A stretch of 64,000 nucleotides of DNA. Origin: Lasiosphaeris hirsuta. Lineage: Eukaryota; Ascomycota; Sordariomycetes; Sordariales; Lasiosphaeriaceae. The translations under genes and the position numbers were made by a program. The stretch is taken from the NCBI GenBank assembly GCA_030549175.1, contig JAUKUA010000001.1:5828001-5892000 (forward strand), written 5' to 3'. The notes under the pieces are model-generated. The model saw only the letters and a program-made list of their open reading frames with translations. It ran no database searches and was not told the DNA's origin. Positions 1-10,602 of the stretch are shown here, one piece after another (the first letter of the stretch is position 1; each line of letters starts with the position of its first letter).

Positions 1-886
1 AGCGATCGAGGCCTCGGAGCAGATCAATGCGGCCGCAGCCTCAAACCTTTCCAAGGCCGCGACCGCCGGAAATGCGGGCACCACAAACATATTTATCGCG
101 ATTGAAGGCGCGTATGCCGGCCACCTCTGTCTCTCCGACACGATCAAGGAGGGAGCTGCTGCTGCAATTGCCGTCCTGCATCGCATGGGGGTCAAAACCG
201 CCATCGTTACCGGTGATCAGCGCAGCACCGCAGTGGCCGTCGCCGCAGCCGTTGGTATTGATGCTGATGATGTTTACGCCGGCGTTTCACCTGACCAGAA
301 GCAAGCTATTATTCGCCGTATGCAGGATGAGGGGGCTGTCGTGGCTATGGTTGGTGACGGTATCAACGACTCACCTGCCCTTGCAACAGCCGATGTCGGC
401 ATTGCCATGAGCTCTGGCACAGATGTCGCCATGGAAGCAGCCGACATCATCCTCATGCGGCCCAACGACCTCATGGATATCCCTGCGGCACTCCATCTCG
501 CACGTACCATCTTCCGTCGCATCAAGCTCAACTTGATCTGGGCATGCCTGTACAACCTCATCGGTCTGCCCTTTGCCATGGGACTTTTCCTCCCGCTCGG
601 CTACCACCTGCATCCCATGGGTGCGGGTGCGGCCATGGCAGCCAGCAGTGTCAGCGTTGTGCTGAGTAGTCTGTTCCTCAAGTTCTGGACGCGGCCCAAG
701 TGGATGGACGAGGCGGTGTACGAGAAGCCAGGCTCGATCAAGCGCCGTGGTCGCGGGTGGGGTATCGTCGACGGTTTCGTCGTTCGTGTGCAGGACCTCG
801 CTGGAAGGCTATTTGGGTCAGAGAAGAAGGAGGGAGAGGGATACGTGCCGCTTGCAACCTTGGATGTCGCGGAGCGGGCGGTGTAA
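1..886 (+). CDS. Copper-transporting P1B-type ATPase, C-terminal part (5' end outside window)
   Basis: The frame is open from base 2 and ends at TAA 884-886, so about 294 C-terminal residues are visible. They hold the end of the P-domain with the hinge motif GDGINDSPAL (from about base 352), a TGDQ motif upstream, and the two last membrane helices. Those helices carry the Cu-ATPase signatures LYNLIGLP and MAASSVSVV, the ion-site residues of P1B-1 pumps such as yeast Ccc2 and human ATP7A/B. The family moves Cu(I) from the cytosol into the late Golgi to load secreted copper enzymes. The tail after the last helix is about 70 residues, basic then acidic, without a recognisable domain. The N-terminal metal-binding domains and the DKTGT phosphorylation site lie before the window. 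The gene could be the CCC2 orthologue or a related copper-resistance pump; the visible part does not separate these. Confidence 0.93.
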   Translation, partial: AIEASEQINAAAASNLSKAATAGNAGTTNIFIAIEGAYAGHLCLSDTIKEGAAAAIAVLHRMGVKTAIVTGDQRSTAVAVAAAVGIDADDVYAGVSPDQKQAIIRRMQDEGAVVAMVGDGINDSPALATADVGIAMSSGTDVAMEAADIILMRPNDLMDIPAALHLARTIFRRIKLNLIWACLYNLIGLPFAMGLFLPLGYHLHPMGAGAAMAASSVSVVLSSLFLKFWTRPKWMDEAVYEKPGSIKRRGRGWGIVDGFVVRVQDLAGRLFGSEKKEGEGYVPLATLDVAERAV

Positions 887-1760
887 GTCCGCAGTCAACC
901 AGTGAAACATCACTGCATTTTTTTTTATTTGGGGCGAGGCGGTGGTCTCTGGTATTTTCGCTTTTGTTTTGGTGCGAGCAGGACGTTTCAAAGTATATAT
1001 AGGGCCGTGAATAGGTTTTGCATTCTTTGTACATAGGTTACCGGATATGTTTGCCGAGGTTGTCGCTGCGGTCTATGACGCTGTCAGAGAGGCATGACGG
1101 GAAGCGCCTAGAGATTTCGTGGTGGCTTTACTGGGGGTGAGCAAGTTTTGAAGTAAGCAGAGGCGCCCGCCTGTAAACTATAGCTAGCATTGCTGGATGG
1201 CATCAATCGATTCCTTTTGTATCACATGGGTTTCTGTGAGGGTCTGACGTGACGATTGGTACTTGTGAAAGGTTTTGGGAGGAGGAATGCAAATAATGTT
1301 GTTTGCATTGCTGGTGATGTATTGATGTCTTGGGCGTACGACATAAAAAACTGTGATTTTGATTTACCCGGATTCCATCTTGAATATGGTGAGAGGAGCA
1401 GAGTCTCAGCCTGACGGTGTGGCATGTTGGACGGTTTCACCTACCCGATAAGGAGTGACCTTGGCCAGCGTAGATGCTGTTCAATATACTTTGAATGCCA
1501 GGTAAGCTTGTTGACGAGTTTCCACGCCGGTAATCTGGCCGACAACTCCGCTGTTCACAATGACATGTTTTATGGTCAGTCTAAAATGAAAACCAGCGGG
1601 TTCAGCAACGCGTTCAATTTCTATCTGGCGCCTTGGCCGACATGGCATGCCTCTTGCATCCAATCCTCCTAATCACCCACCAGATACAATACAGAAAGAA
1701 ATGCTTTACGCATAAAAGATAACGCCATCGCTATGCCGTATACAGTTTTCGAAAGCATTT
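887..1760. other. Intergenic, no gene seen
   Basis: This is the tail-to-tail gap between the copper ATPase and the RMD1-like gene and should hold both 3' untranslated regions. Only short open frames without family resemblance occur on either strand. Confidence 0.6.
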
Positions 1761-3773
1761 TCACATCTCGGCGAACGTTTTGCCCACGTAATCCCCGCCA
1801 CACACAGCAGCCTTTTCTCCCTCGGTCAATGCCGCGCTGAACAGTCTCAAGTCATCCAGTGTTATGCTCCTATTCACGGCGAGTTCCTTCAGACTCCTGA
1901 GGTCGATCACGCGACTCCCATCGCCGCCTCCAATGACGTTTCCGGGGCTACCACCGAGATTATCCCCGTTCTTCCCCTTTTCCCGCGACAGAATGCCGAA
2001 CCGCAGCCCGACCTCAGTCACGGTGACTATAATACTGATGACAATCAGAATGATAATGATCCAGGTGATGTAGCTCATCTTGGCGTCAGCCGCGTTGTCA
2101 GAAAGGATCTCGGCCAGATCAAGGAAGACGCGGCAGCGCTCGTTGAGCACCTTGATTCGTGGGTCAATCTCAAGGTACTCGCGGATGGCGACGTAGAGTG
2201 GATGTAGTGTGGGCTCCGAATCCCAGAAAAAGTTTGGAACGTCGAGGATGTTTGATGCTGGAGTGTTGATTAGACATGCTGCCATAAAAGGGGGTGGAGG
2301 GCAAAACTTACAAAGATTGATGTCCACACGACTCTTGAACAGCCGCCCTAAAATTCTGACGATTTCAGTTCGCGTCATGTTGAGCTCGCCTGTCAATGCC
2401 AGCCGTTTGGGTACATGCTGGGCGTCCTGCATGGTCTCGGACATGCGCTCCTCGAAGAAGCACAGTTTGGTGCTTTGCGCAATGGCGTGGCTGATGGTCA
2501 ACTTGACCATATGGTCGGAGCGCGGCAGCAAAGTGATCATGTCGTTGAAGACTCGAGGTCGTTTCACATCGGCGCTGTACTCGAAGTGGAACTCTTCTGT
2601 CTCAAAGTCGATCTCGTTAAGCGGGCGTGTGGCCAGCGAGACACCCGTTTCGTTCTCAGCGAATGCCAGGTCGGCCAGGATATCTTTCTCTTGGTGCTCG
2701 GAGAAGTTCCAGAACACCACTACGCCGTATGAAAAGACGAACATCTCGGCAAAAGTCTTGGCATCGGGGACTAGGCGGTTGATAGGGTTGATGGTTACCT
2801 GGTCGCTCGTGTGTTCATTGTAGGATTGGGGGTCTCCTTCTTCAGGAGTGCTGCCAGCTCTGTGCAGCATACTACCCTGATCGCCCTCCGGGTCTTGATG
2901 ATCGCTGTATGACGGGTACTCGTCCCAGTAGCCCTCGTGCTCGTCTCTCCGCTCGCTGCGTTCGATCTCGAGATCGAGCACTGTCTTGCCTGTTCCCGGT
3001 GTCTTGAGGATTGGCCGGCTCCTGACCCTGTACCCATCGGTACCAGGGAGTAACGGGAGGTGGTAGACGGTATACAAACAATCGTCGTACAGCTTCGTCT
3101 TAGCCTCGTGCTTAGTCCGTAGGAACTCGGTTGTAGCCTTCATCTTGAAGGCCTGCGCTGTGCAGTAGGCCGTTAGGCGGGACACCTTCTCGCCCCGCTG
3201 CATCTTAGGCAGTCGTTCCGCGTAGCTCTTGCCTCGAATCCCACCCCGCTTCTTGAGAACATCGAGCTCCTCGTCCTTGAGGGGCCGACTCTCATCGCTG
3301 GCATCGCCTATCACCAGCGCCTGCTGCGCCAGCTCATCATCACTAGGCAGTTCCTCGCCATCCTTCTCGTCCACCGTCTCGGGAATCAGGACCAGCTTCT
3401 CGCTGACCTTGGTCGTCCGAGAGGGCACGTTCTGCTGACCGGTGCGGGCTGAGGCCAAAATGGGAAGGCCGCCGCCGCCTTGGCTTGACCGCCGTGCAAG
3501 GGCGGCGCGCGTGGGCCGCTGGCCAGGGGGGACTCGAGGTTGGCCGGAGGGGATCTCTGAGGAGTACTGCAGGACATTTTCGACAGATATGAATCGGGTG
3601 TTTGCCTGGCGGCCGATACCGCCACTGCCTCCGGCGCCGGAGCGCGTCGGTGGTCGGTCGCGCGAGTCTGTAACCTAGTAAAGGTGATGTCGGTAAGGCC
3701 AGAGTCGATAGAGGGGAGGTTTGGGGAAATGGGAACCTACCAGAACTGACGGGCCCCTTTTTGAGGAAGCCAT
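1761..3773 (-). CDS. DUF155 / RMD1-RMD8 family membrane protein
   Basis: Spliced product of 630 aa. Exon 1 is 3773-3741 (11 codons), exon 2 is 3674-2312 and exon 3 is 2257-1761. Intron 1 (66 nt) is GTAGGT to CTAG and intron 2 (54 nt) is GTAAGT to CCAG. The long N-terminal part is low-complexity and basic. The DUF155 domain begins near the GVVVFWNFSE motif, includes the ATRPLNE/FHFEYS region, and runs to the conserved segment DINLSSNILDVPNFFW that splicing of intron 2 creates. A single C-terminal membrane helix (rich in Ile and Val, after MSYITW) follows the EYLEIDPRI/LNERCRVFLDLAEIL block. Yeast Rmd1 and Rmd8 are required for meiotic nuclear division and relatives are mitochondrial or vacuolar membrane proteins. 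The biochemical role is unknown. The long N-terminus is closer to Rmd8-type proteins. Intron 2 is in frame and free of stops, so an unspliced annotation would add 18 residues. Confidence 0.9.
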
Positions 3774-4846
3774 CTTGTGCGGGGGATCGTCGATGTTATC
3801 TCGCAGTGTTATCTCGCAAGCCGCAATCCTCAGTGGCGGGGCGTGATTTTGTTTCTCGCAATGGTGTCTTGAGGTTATGAATCGCTTGTCCTTTTCATTC
3901 TACAGCACCCCGCGTCGCGCCAGGCAAGTATTGATCGATCGATGATATAAAATTGCCCGCGGTAGGTGTCGTGCTGCCCTTTTTCCTGCTGTCCCTTTGG
4001 GGCGTTTTGTTCTTGAACACATGCGTTCACCAGAGTCGTTCGATTGGCAGCGCTCACGAAAAACCGTTGACACCAGCCCAGAATCTCGGAGGCGCTAAGC
4101 GACGTCATTCGGCCCACAGAAGCACCCCGCAAAACAGCCAACCAATCAATCACGAAGACAAATTTACAGCACATGGGCTTCGACTCCATCAAACGGTCCT
4201 CTCCTCTCGCTATATTGTATGCAATAAGGAAAGGGCTGAGCTGGTCCTCACGTACTCTAGGGGGTAGGTGTTACAGTTGAACATGGAGACAGCTGGATCT
4301 TATGAAGCTACCCACAGGCAGCTTACTTACGTGGGACAACAGTTACGCGGCAAAAGCATATACTCCGAAGCCGAATGAGAGAGCAAAGGAAGGATATGGC
4401 ATAGATAATGTTCTGTAGATACGTATGTTCGCTATATAAATCCGCGTAAATCAAGACATATATACATATATGCATAGCGCCTCTGGCATCCCGCCATCAA
4501 GAAAACTGAATCGGAAATCCAGCCACATCCACGCCCCATAGACAGGTATTTGGGGGTCTGGCCGAAAGCATCAGCACACCCCGAGACACATTCACGTGAA
4601 ATCCGGCGTTGCACCTCCCAAACCCACAGCCAGCGAGCTGTTCGAGAAAACAACGATCCAACGCCAGCCACGCCTGTTTCAGCAATATTGTGATGTGCCC
4701 AAGGTACCCCTCAACGCAAACCCATTACCTATCTCTCAACACCACTCCGCTTTGGGTATCTAATAAGGCCCCCGTCGTCGATTCCGCCTTATCTCTAGCC
4801 ATGATGGCTCCGAAGACCCTTCAGAGACCATCAGCCCTTGCCCCCA
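3774..4846. other. Intergenic, no gene seen
   Basis: This gap contains the promoter of the RMD1-like gene (read leftward from 3773) and the 3' region of the zinc-ribbon gene. Open frames of about 100 codons occur on both strands near 3875-4267 but they overlap each other, have no recognisable motif and lack splice support. Confidence 0.5.
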
Positions 4847-5277
4847 TTATCCGTACCTCATCGGCGGCGTTTGAGCTGGCGCTTGGCCACCCCATCCGGC
4901 AGGAGCTCCAGCCGGCGGCGTCACCATTGGTGGCGGACCGCCCTGCGGTTGCAGTGGCACGCCCTGACCCCCTCCCTGCATCGCCTGGACATCCGGCCGG
5001 TGTTCGAGCGGCTGCTGGAAGTTGCAGATATGACACGAGACGTCTGCGTAGCCTTTCATCGAGAGGGGGATCACGGGCTAGACAGCGGCGGTTAGTGATT
5101 CGGTGCGGATATGTCACACGAGGGGATACGTACAACAAAGCAAAAGGTAAACCACGGGTGGCTCTTGATGACATGGCCGGAGTAGTTTCCGCAGTTGTAG
5201 CACCGGCATACAACCCCTTCGTACCCTTCCACCTCCTTCTTGAACGTGTGTTCGCCGCACGTAAATATAAGACACAT
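4847..5277 (-). CDS. Small zinc-ribbon protein (124 aa)
   Basis: Two exons: 5277-5134 (48 codons, ending ...FCFV) and 5077-4847, joined over a 56-nt intron (GTACGT to CTAG, phase 0). The product starts MCLIFTCG and has the pattern C-x2-C-type knuckles CRCYNC in the first half and CHIC in the second, separated by a hydrophobic WFTFCFVPVIPLS segment. Four Cys pairs of this sort indicate a zinc ribbon. The last 50 residues are Gly/Pro/Gln-rich and disordered (QGGGQG, PPAGAPAGW). This layout is common to a family of small uncharacterised fungal zinc-ribbon proteins. The start was taken at the ATG two codons before CLIF because the frame upstream has no ATG. Function is unknown; a membrane-proximal or DNA/RNA-contact role cannot be told apart. 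A 287-codon open frame on the other strand over this region is an overlap artefact. Confidence 0.8.
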
Positions 5278-5905
5278 AGTGTGTGTCTGGCAATCAATAA
5301 GGGGGTGCTTGCGCAATTGACTGGCTCAACGTCGATGTATTCGATTGCGGCGCTTGTGTTTGAATATTTGACAGCTCGAACTGTGGCGGAGATGGGACGG
5401 CCGGGCTCTAATTTCGGCTGTGGACTTATATACAGGCCTAAATTGATCAAAGTGCCAGAGCGTTCAAGCTAGGTTTATATGCGCAAAGGTTGGGAAGCGT
5501 GTTGATCGACGCTGCTCTGCTGTGCTGGAGGTAAAAAGCTCCACCCCAAATGACGAATCGATGGCTTATGGGCCCTTGCGTGTCTCGTGGGGCTGTGCAG
5601 CTCCCGTTCCACCCTGGAGAGCCCCCGCCAAGTGACCGGGTTCTTGGCGGGCGGCCGTGATAGTTTGGCGGCTTGATTGGTTGAGTGACCCCACTAACCC
5701 TGGAAATCTTGATCTTACAGATCGAGCTTCCACCCGACTTTGAGCAACTCTAAATTAAAAAAGAAACATAGGTATCACATCGCATCACGGGGGTCACTAC
5801 AACACAGTATGCGCATTTAGTTGCCAACCTATGGCCATTCACCCTAGCGCCATCCCAACCCGAACACCAGGACATCTGCGCTCAAACCCCCAGTAAACCG
5901 GCACG
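5278..5905. other. Divergent promoter region, no gene seen
   Basis: This interval lies between two divergently transcribed genes, the zinc-ribbon gene (leftward) and RPP1 (rightward), and presumably contains both promoters. No other coding signal is seen. Confidence 0.6.
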
Positions 5906-6841
5906 ATGCTTTACGACCTCAACATCGTCTGGTCCCCCAGCACCCCTCCAGCCGAGCTGGAACGTACCCTCAAGTTTGCCAAATCCCTAGGCTACGACGT
6001 CGTCGCCCTCACCCACACCATCCCCCTCCCAATCCCCACAACCCCTTCCTCCATCGTCTCGCCCTTGCCGACCCTAGCCCCCTCGCCCTCCCTCCCCACC
6101 ATCCTCCGGCGCGCAACCCTGACGATAACCGACCCGGCCACCACCAACTACCGCCTCCCCGACTTCGCGCGGGCCTACGACCTGCTCGCGCTGCGCCCGG
6201 CCAACGACAAGGCCTTCTCGTGGGCCTGCCTCTCCACCACCGAGATCCCCGCCATCATCAGCCTCGACATGACGGCCTTCCTCGGCTGGCACATCCACCA
6301 CCGCACCGCCATGGCCGCCGTCCACCGCGGCTCGCGCTTCGAGATCTGCTACTCCCAGGCACTTGGTAGCCACGTCGACGCGCGGATGCGCGCCAACTTC
6401 ATCGGCAACGTCATGGGTCTCCTGCGCGCGACCAAGGGGCGCGGGGTCGTGGTGAGTAGTGAGGCGAGGTCGGCGCTCGGGCTGCGCGGGCCGGCGGATG
6501 TTGTCAACTTGATGGCGGTGTGGGGGCTGGGGCCGGAGAAGGGCACCGAAGCGATTGGGACCGGGGCGAGGGCGGTGGTGGTCAATGAAGGGATTCGGAG
6601 AAGAGGGTTCAGGGGGGTGGTGGATATTGTGAAGCCTGCTGAGGCGCCACCTGTCAGTGAGGAAGATGCTGCCGCCGCGGAGAAAGCAAAGACGGAGAAA
6701 GCTACTGCCGGGAAGGCAGGAAGGAAAGCGGGACAGGGACAGAAGCGCAAGAACGGGGATGAGAATCAGGGGGCTATCAGCAAGCGGCAGGCGAAGAAGT
6801 TGAGGGGTGAAGCCATGAAAGGGCCCGCCGGTGCTGCATGA
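5906..6841 (+). CDS. RPP1: Ribonuclease P/MRP protein subunit p30
   Basis: Single-exon gene of 311 aa starting MLYDLNIVW. The N-terminal two-thirds is the RNase P p30 domain, a metal-free TIM-barrel-like fold related to the PHP superfamily. Visible family features are the SLGYDVVALTH strand near residue 28, the central IPAIISLDM strand, the FEICYSQALG block near 150, and VVSSEARSALGLRGPADVVNL followed by a MAVWGL helix near 185-205. The C-terminal 70 residues are Ala/Glu/Lys-rich and end in a basic tail (KRKNGDENQ, SKRQAKKLRGE), usual for fungal Rpp1 and suited to nucleolar RNA binding. The protein is a shared subunit of RNase P (5' maturation of tRNA) and RNase MRP (rRNA processing), where it forms a heterodimer with Pop5. 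Length and domain match the family and no intron is needed. Confidence 0.95.
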   Translation: MLYDLNIVWSPSTPPAELERTLKFAKSLGYDVVALTHTIPLPIPTTPSSIVSPLPTLAPSPSLPTILRRATLTITDPATTNYRLPDFARAYDLLALRPANDKAFSWACLSTTEIPAIISLDMTAFLGWHIHHRTAMAAVHRGSRFEICYSQALGSHVDARMRANFIGNVMGLLRATKGRGVVVSSEARSALGLRGPADVVNLMAVWGLGPEKGTEAIGTGARAVVVNEGIRRRGFRGVVDIVKPAEAPPVSEEDAAAAEKAKTEKATAGKAGRKAGQGQKRKNGDENQGAISKRQAKKLRGEAMKGPAGAA

Positions 6842-7290
6842 TCATCTTGATCCTGTTGTATTTGTTTTAGTCTTGTGCTTTAGATCGATCTACTAGGTCG
6901 GTCGGCTGGCGTCTGCTCCTCGATACCCCTAGATTCGGGCATAAAACGGCGGCATGGAGGGAAACTTTGAAAGGAAAGGAGTCGGTGGAGTGCTTTACAA
7001 TTTTGAGGGTCTCGACCTTGCTTCAGCTAGAATCGAGGTTTATACTACACAACGACCGACAGGGGAAGTGCTTGTTACAATACAATTGCTATATACAGTA
7101 AAACAACGGACCAAGGATGGTGTTGTCAAGAACCAAAAAAACAAGGGCAACTTCCACGTCTCAAAGGGGACGAACCAAATTTCCATGTAAATAGCAATAA
7201 TATTTTGACTTGAGAGGTACACCAGCAGGTGTATATACTTTACGAGGGTAAAATTATATCTGCTCCTTCCTCCAGCTCACGCGAGACTAA
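6842..7290. other. Intergenic, no gene seen
   Basis: Tail-to-tail gap between RPP1 and the Ala/Pro-rich secreted protein gene. It is AT-richer than its flanks and should hold both 3' ends. Confidence 0.6.
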
Positions 7291-8719
7291 CTAGTTCGCT
7301 GGAATAGCCGTCGCTTGGACTAGGTTTCCAAGGTTAAGCTCGCTGTTTAGAGTCAGGCCCGAAACATCGATGTTAACCACCTGGGCACCCGCATTGGTGA
7401 CATCTGGCGCGACGGTCACCGAGGGATCACTGGCAGCTTGGGCGGGGGCCGGAGCGGCGGCTGGTGCCGGAGCGGCAACTGGTGCAGGAGCAGCGGCTGG
7501 ACCAGCCGGGATGGCGCCAGCAGATCCACCAAACGAGCCATCGGGAGCCGCAACGGGCGTGGCAACGACGCCTCCAAGATTAAGCGTGCTATCGAGCGAG
7601 CTGGCTGGCGTAGGAATGACCGGTGTGGCGGCGGGTGGTGTGACTTGCGAGCTGGAGGCAAGCCCAGGCAAGGGAGTGAGGGCCGCGGATGGCTGAGCCG
7701 GCCCAGGAAGGGCCACCAATGAGCTTTGTCCAGCTGAAGGCAAAGGGGCGAGAGGGGCTAAACCAGTGTTAGTGTCTGCAACCTGAAATCATCGATCTCG
7801 GCTTGTAGGACCTCAACTTACCGGAAGCTACTGGGTTTTGCACAGCACCCGCAGCGGTGGATGACGCCAGACTTGGTAGTGGAGCGAGCGAGGAAGCAGC
7901 AGGGAGTGGCGCAAGTGAGGAGGCTGCCAATGAAGGAAGAGGAGCAAGCGAGGGAGCAGCCACCGCAGCTCCTCCACCGGTTGGCGTGCGGAGAGCCGAG
8001 TTGATGGATACAATCGTGACGCCAATACCGCCGCTCGGCACGGCTTCAGCGCCAGGTACAACGGGTGCAGCAGCAACCGGAGCTGATGCCGCCGCCGCTA
8101 CCGAAGCTGCTGGTGCCACCGAAGCTGCCGATGCTACCGAAGCTGCTGCTGGCACTACCGAAGCGACCGAGGCTGCTCCTTGAGAGGCGGCAGCAGCGCC
8201 CTGGGCTACACCGGGAGGGCATACCGTCTGAGTTACAGTCGACGCTAGGGCCGTGATGGTAACGGTCGGTGCTGGTCCCGTCCCGAACACCGTCGTGGTC
8301 AAGAACGAAAGCTGGCCGGCACTAGTACATGTTAGCTGAGTCTCGTCTCTTGATCCGAAAAGGCACTTTGATGTCTTACCCGTCACCTGCAGCTGCAGCA
8401 CCGACAACTCCGGGCGCTGCGGCCTGCTGGCTCACCGTGACAGTCACGGTGGTGCCATTGCTCAACCCTCCGGCGTCCGCAGCTCCCACAGTAATCGTCT
8501 GCCGTACAGTTTCGGTGACTGTTTCGGGCGCCGCTTGCCTCCGAGCCACCCCTTCGCCTTGCAAGGCTCCGAGAAGTCTGTCTAGCATCCCATCTCGTTT
8601 GTGCGCTGTAGCCTAGGGGATCGTCAGCCAAACATCCAGGTCGAGAGTCTTGATAATATTACCTGAGCGAGCGACAGGGAGCTCAGAAGAAGCGCTACAC
8701 CCCGAACATTGAGCCTCAT
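7291..8719 (-). CDS. Ala/Pro/Val-rich secreted or cell-wall protein (418 aa)
   Basis: Four exons (8719-8663, 8612-8380, 8321-7822, 7757-7291) joined by introns of 50, 58 and 64 nt, all GT-AG. The product opens with a signal peptide, MRLNVRGVALLLSSLSLAQA. After it comes a Thr/Val segment (TVTETVRQTITV, TVTVTVSQQ) and a second one around TVTITALASTVTQTV, typical of O-glycosylated fungal surface proteins. The middle is made of degenerate Ala/Ser/Val repeats and of Leu/Ala/Pro/Ser repeats with the unit SLAPLP occurring several times. The C-terminal 150 residues are Ala/Pro-rich and end in a more ordered stretch (NIDVSGLTLNSELNLGN). No enzyme domain, Cys-rich module or clear GPI tail is visible. 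It may be a wall-associated glycoprotein. Function unknown. The exon structure is well supported because each junction restores one continuous frame. Confidence 0.78.
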
Positions 8720-10602
8720 TCTGTCATATAGCAGAGGTTGTCGGTCGTGTCTTCACCAAAGCAAGACACCGGGAACTCGTCGATGTCGTAAAAAAGTGAC
8801 ACAACAGGCCAGCCGTCGAGAAGATAGTGTACAGAAAGTACGCGGGATCAACCCGGAAAGGTGCGTATGTGCAGAAAGGACTGGATCGATCGTCGATTTC
8901 GCAGGTCGAATTTGTTCAGGTGAGAAATGCACCGGGGGGAAGGGTCCGGAAGAGATCAACACACGACGCTTCCTCGGTGGGAGGCGGGGATACCTGAAGC
9001 TAGGGAATGAAGCTTAGGGCATCGATGCCAGCCAACGAGGAGGAGAAAAGAACGGTTCGTAAAAGGAGGGGGGCGAAGCAAAAGTTGGGATGAAGCCAGA
9101 AAGGACAGCAAGAAACGAACGGAGAACACGGACGAGATCACAGCATTATTGGGAACGTGGCGAAGAGCACAGGATAATCCCCCGAGCGCAGAGAAGAAAG
9201 ACTGAGAGAGGAGCAGCCCAAGGAAGGAAAAAGGCCCCGACTCGAAACCTGTTTCGAGATGCGCGGCCTGTTGCGGTGCTAAGATCGTACGGATCGTACG
9301 TGGACACGTACTTTGGGTCCACTGGCGGGTTTGCAGAATCGCCCCAAAAGGCGTAGACGCCGAGCATGTCAATCAGAAGCCATGTCCAGGAGACAGTCTC
9401 ACAGTCTCGAATGGAGTCGGCTAGCCGTTTTGGATGCCTTGCAACCAATGCCCCACAGGGGACTAGGCGTTGGCTGCAACTTCTGTGCAACTTCTGTGCG
9501 ACTGGGATGTCGTTGTGGTGCGGTTAAGGTGCGGTTGAGGCTGAGGAATGCGGGCCGCGGGGGGTTTATGAGACCAGCCCCTGACAGCCCCTGACGTCTT
9601 GTGTCAGAGATTGACCCAGACGAAACGGCCCCATGCCCTGGGGACGCCCGTGAGTGCAAAGGAGCCCAGCCAGAACAAAACCCGCCCTGGCCCATCCAGA
9701 CCTTTTCAGACCGCGACCAGGTCCAAATGGGCCGATGGCGGGCTGGCACACATGGCAAACATTATGCTCCTCGTAGCCCTGGCCGCAGAACGCCATGGTT
9801 TTGCGGTGTTGCTATTTTTGCCGGCGGTTTCTGCCGCCTTGATGATGTGCGGCGGCAATTTAGCGATCGGGAGTGGCAGTTGAACCTGGCGGGAGGCCGA
9901 TTCCTCGGCCGGCGTGCAACAGAGAAGGTCGGAAGCGTTCCGTGTACGCCAAAGACGACTTTTCGAGGACAAATGACTCGGAACCAAGCGACCCTATTTG
10001 TTCAAAGGCCAAAGGTGCCCACTCCCACGAAAGCTAGTGATTCATCGCGGGGGAACCGGAGCAGTCTGGTCCATTCTGGGATGGCTTGGACAACACGAAA
10101 GGAAGGGCTGTGGTTTTATCGGATGAAGGCATCATCGATTACCCCCGCAGAGGAGGGCGCTGTGGTGTGCAGGCCCGGGTGGCCCGAAAGCCCAAGGGGC
10201 GGACCCCGGCATTTGCGACACCGAGGCCAAGCCCCCGACCCAAAAGGTTACCCAGCTGAGGTCAGCAATCTACCGATTCTCACACCTGTGGCGTCGATCG
10301 CAGCGAGCCGCTTTCAACACCACGATCTCTTTCCGTGATGCTGTGAACGCGGACCTTGGACTAAACGGGGCTGGCCTCGCACATGACAGGAAAAAAAGAA
10401 AGAAACACCCATGACATATCATAGCGTCATCCCCATTAAAAGAGCACATTTATCGTTTTGTCTCAATTACTCCTACATAAACAGTACTTAGATTGTTGTT
10501 GACAGCCATTTTGCTTCATAATTTCGGAAAAGTCAAAGTTACATGATCGAATGAACCCGGCATTCGGAGGGGATAACTTAGTGTAGCAAAACATCTGCCA
10601 CA
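8720..10602. other. Divergent intergenic region with clustered short repeats
   Basis: This 1.9-kb region separates the secreted-protein gene from the DUF1295 gene. A 245-codon frame at 9601-10338 has no recognisable domain and atypical composition, so I leave it out. The stretch 9241-9600 contains a perfect 8-bp inverted repeat and three adjacent short tandem duplications, listed separately. Confidence 0.55.
9241..9595. repeat. Cluster of short palindromes and tandem duplications
   Basis: Seen directly: an inverted repeat CTCGAAAC-CT-GTTTCGAG at 9241-9258, GATCGTACG twice in tandem at 9283-9300, TGCAACTTCTG twice at 9475-9496, and AGCCCCTGAC twice at 9576-9595. They lie about 0.5-0.9 kb upstream of the secreted-protein start. 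They could be regulatory operators or replication-slippage products; the sequence does not decide. Confidence 0.5.

Noticed and set aside
4609..5472. 287-codon plus-strand frame
   Set aside because: It overlaps, on the opposite strand, a two-exon zinc-ribbon gene with matching Cys motifs and splice sites.
9601..10338. 245-codon plus-strand frame
   Set aside because: No domain, signal peptide or splice partner; composition is unlike neighbouring genes and the GC-rich noncoding DNA here produces long frames by chance.
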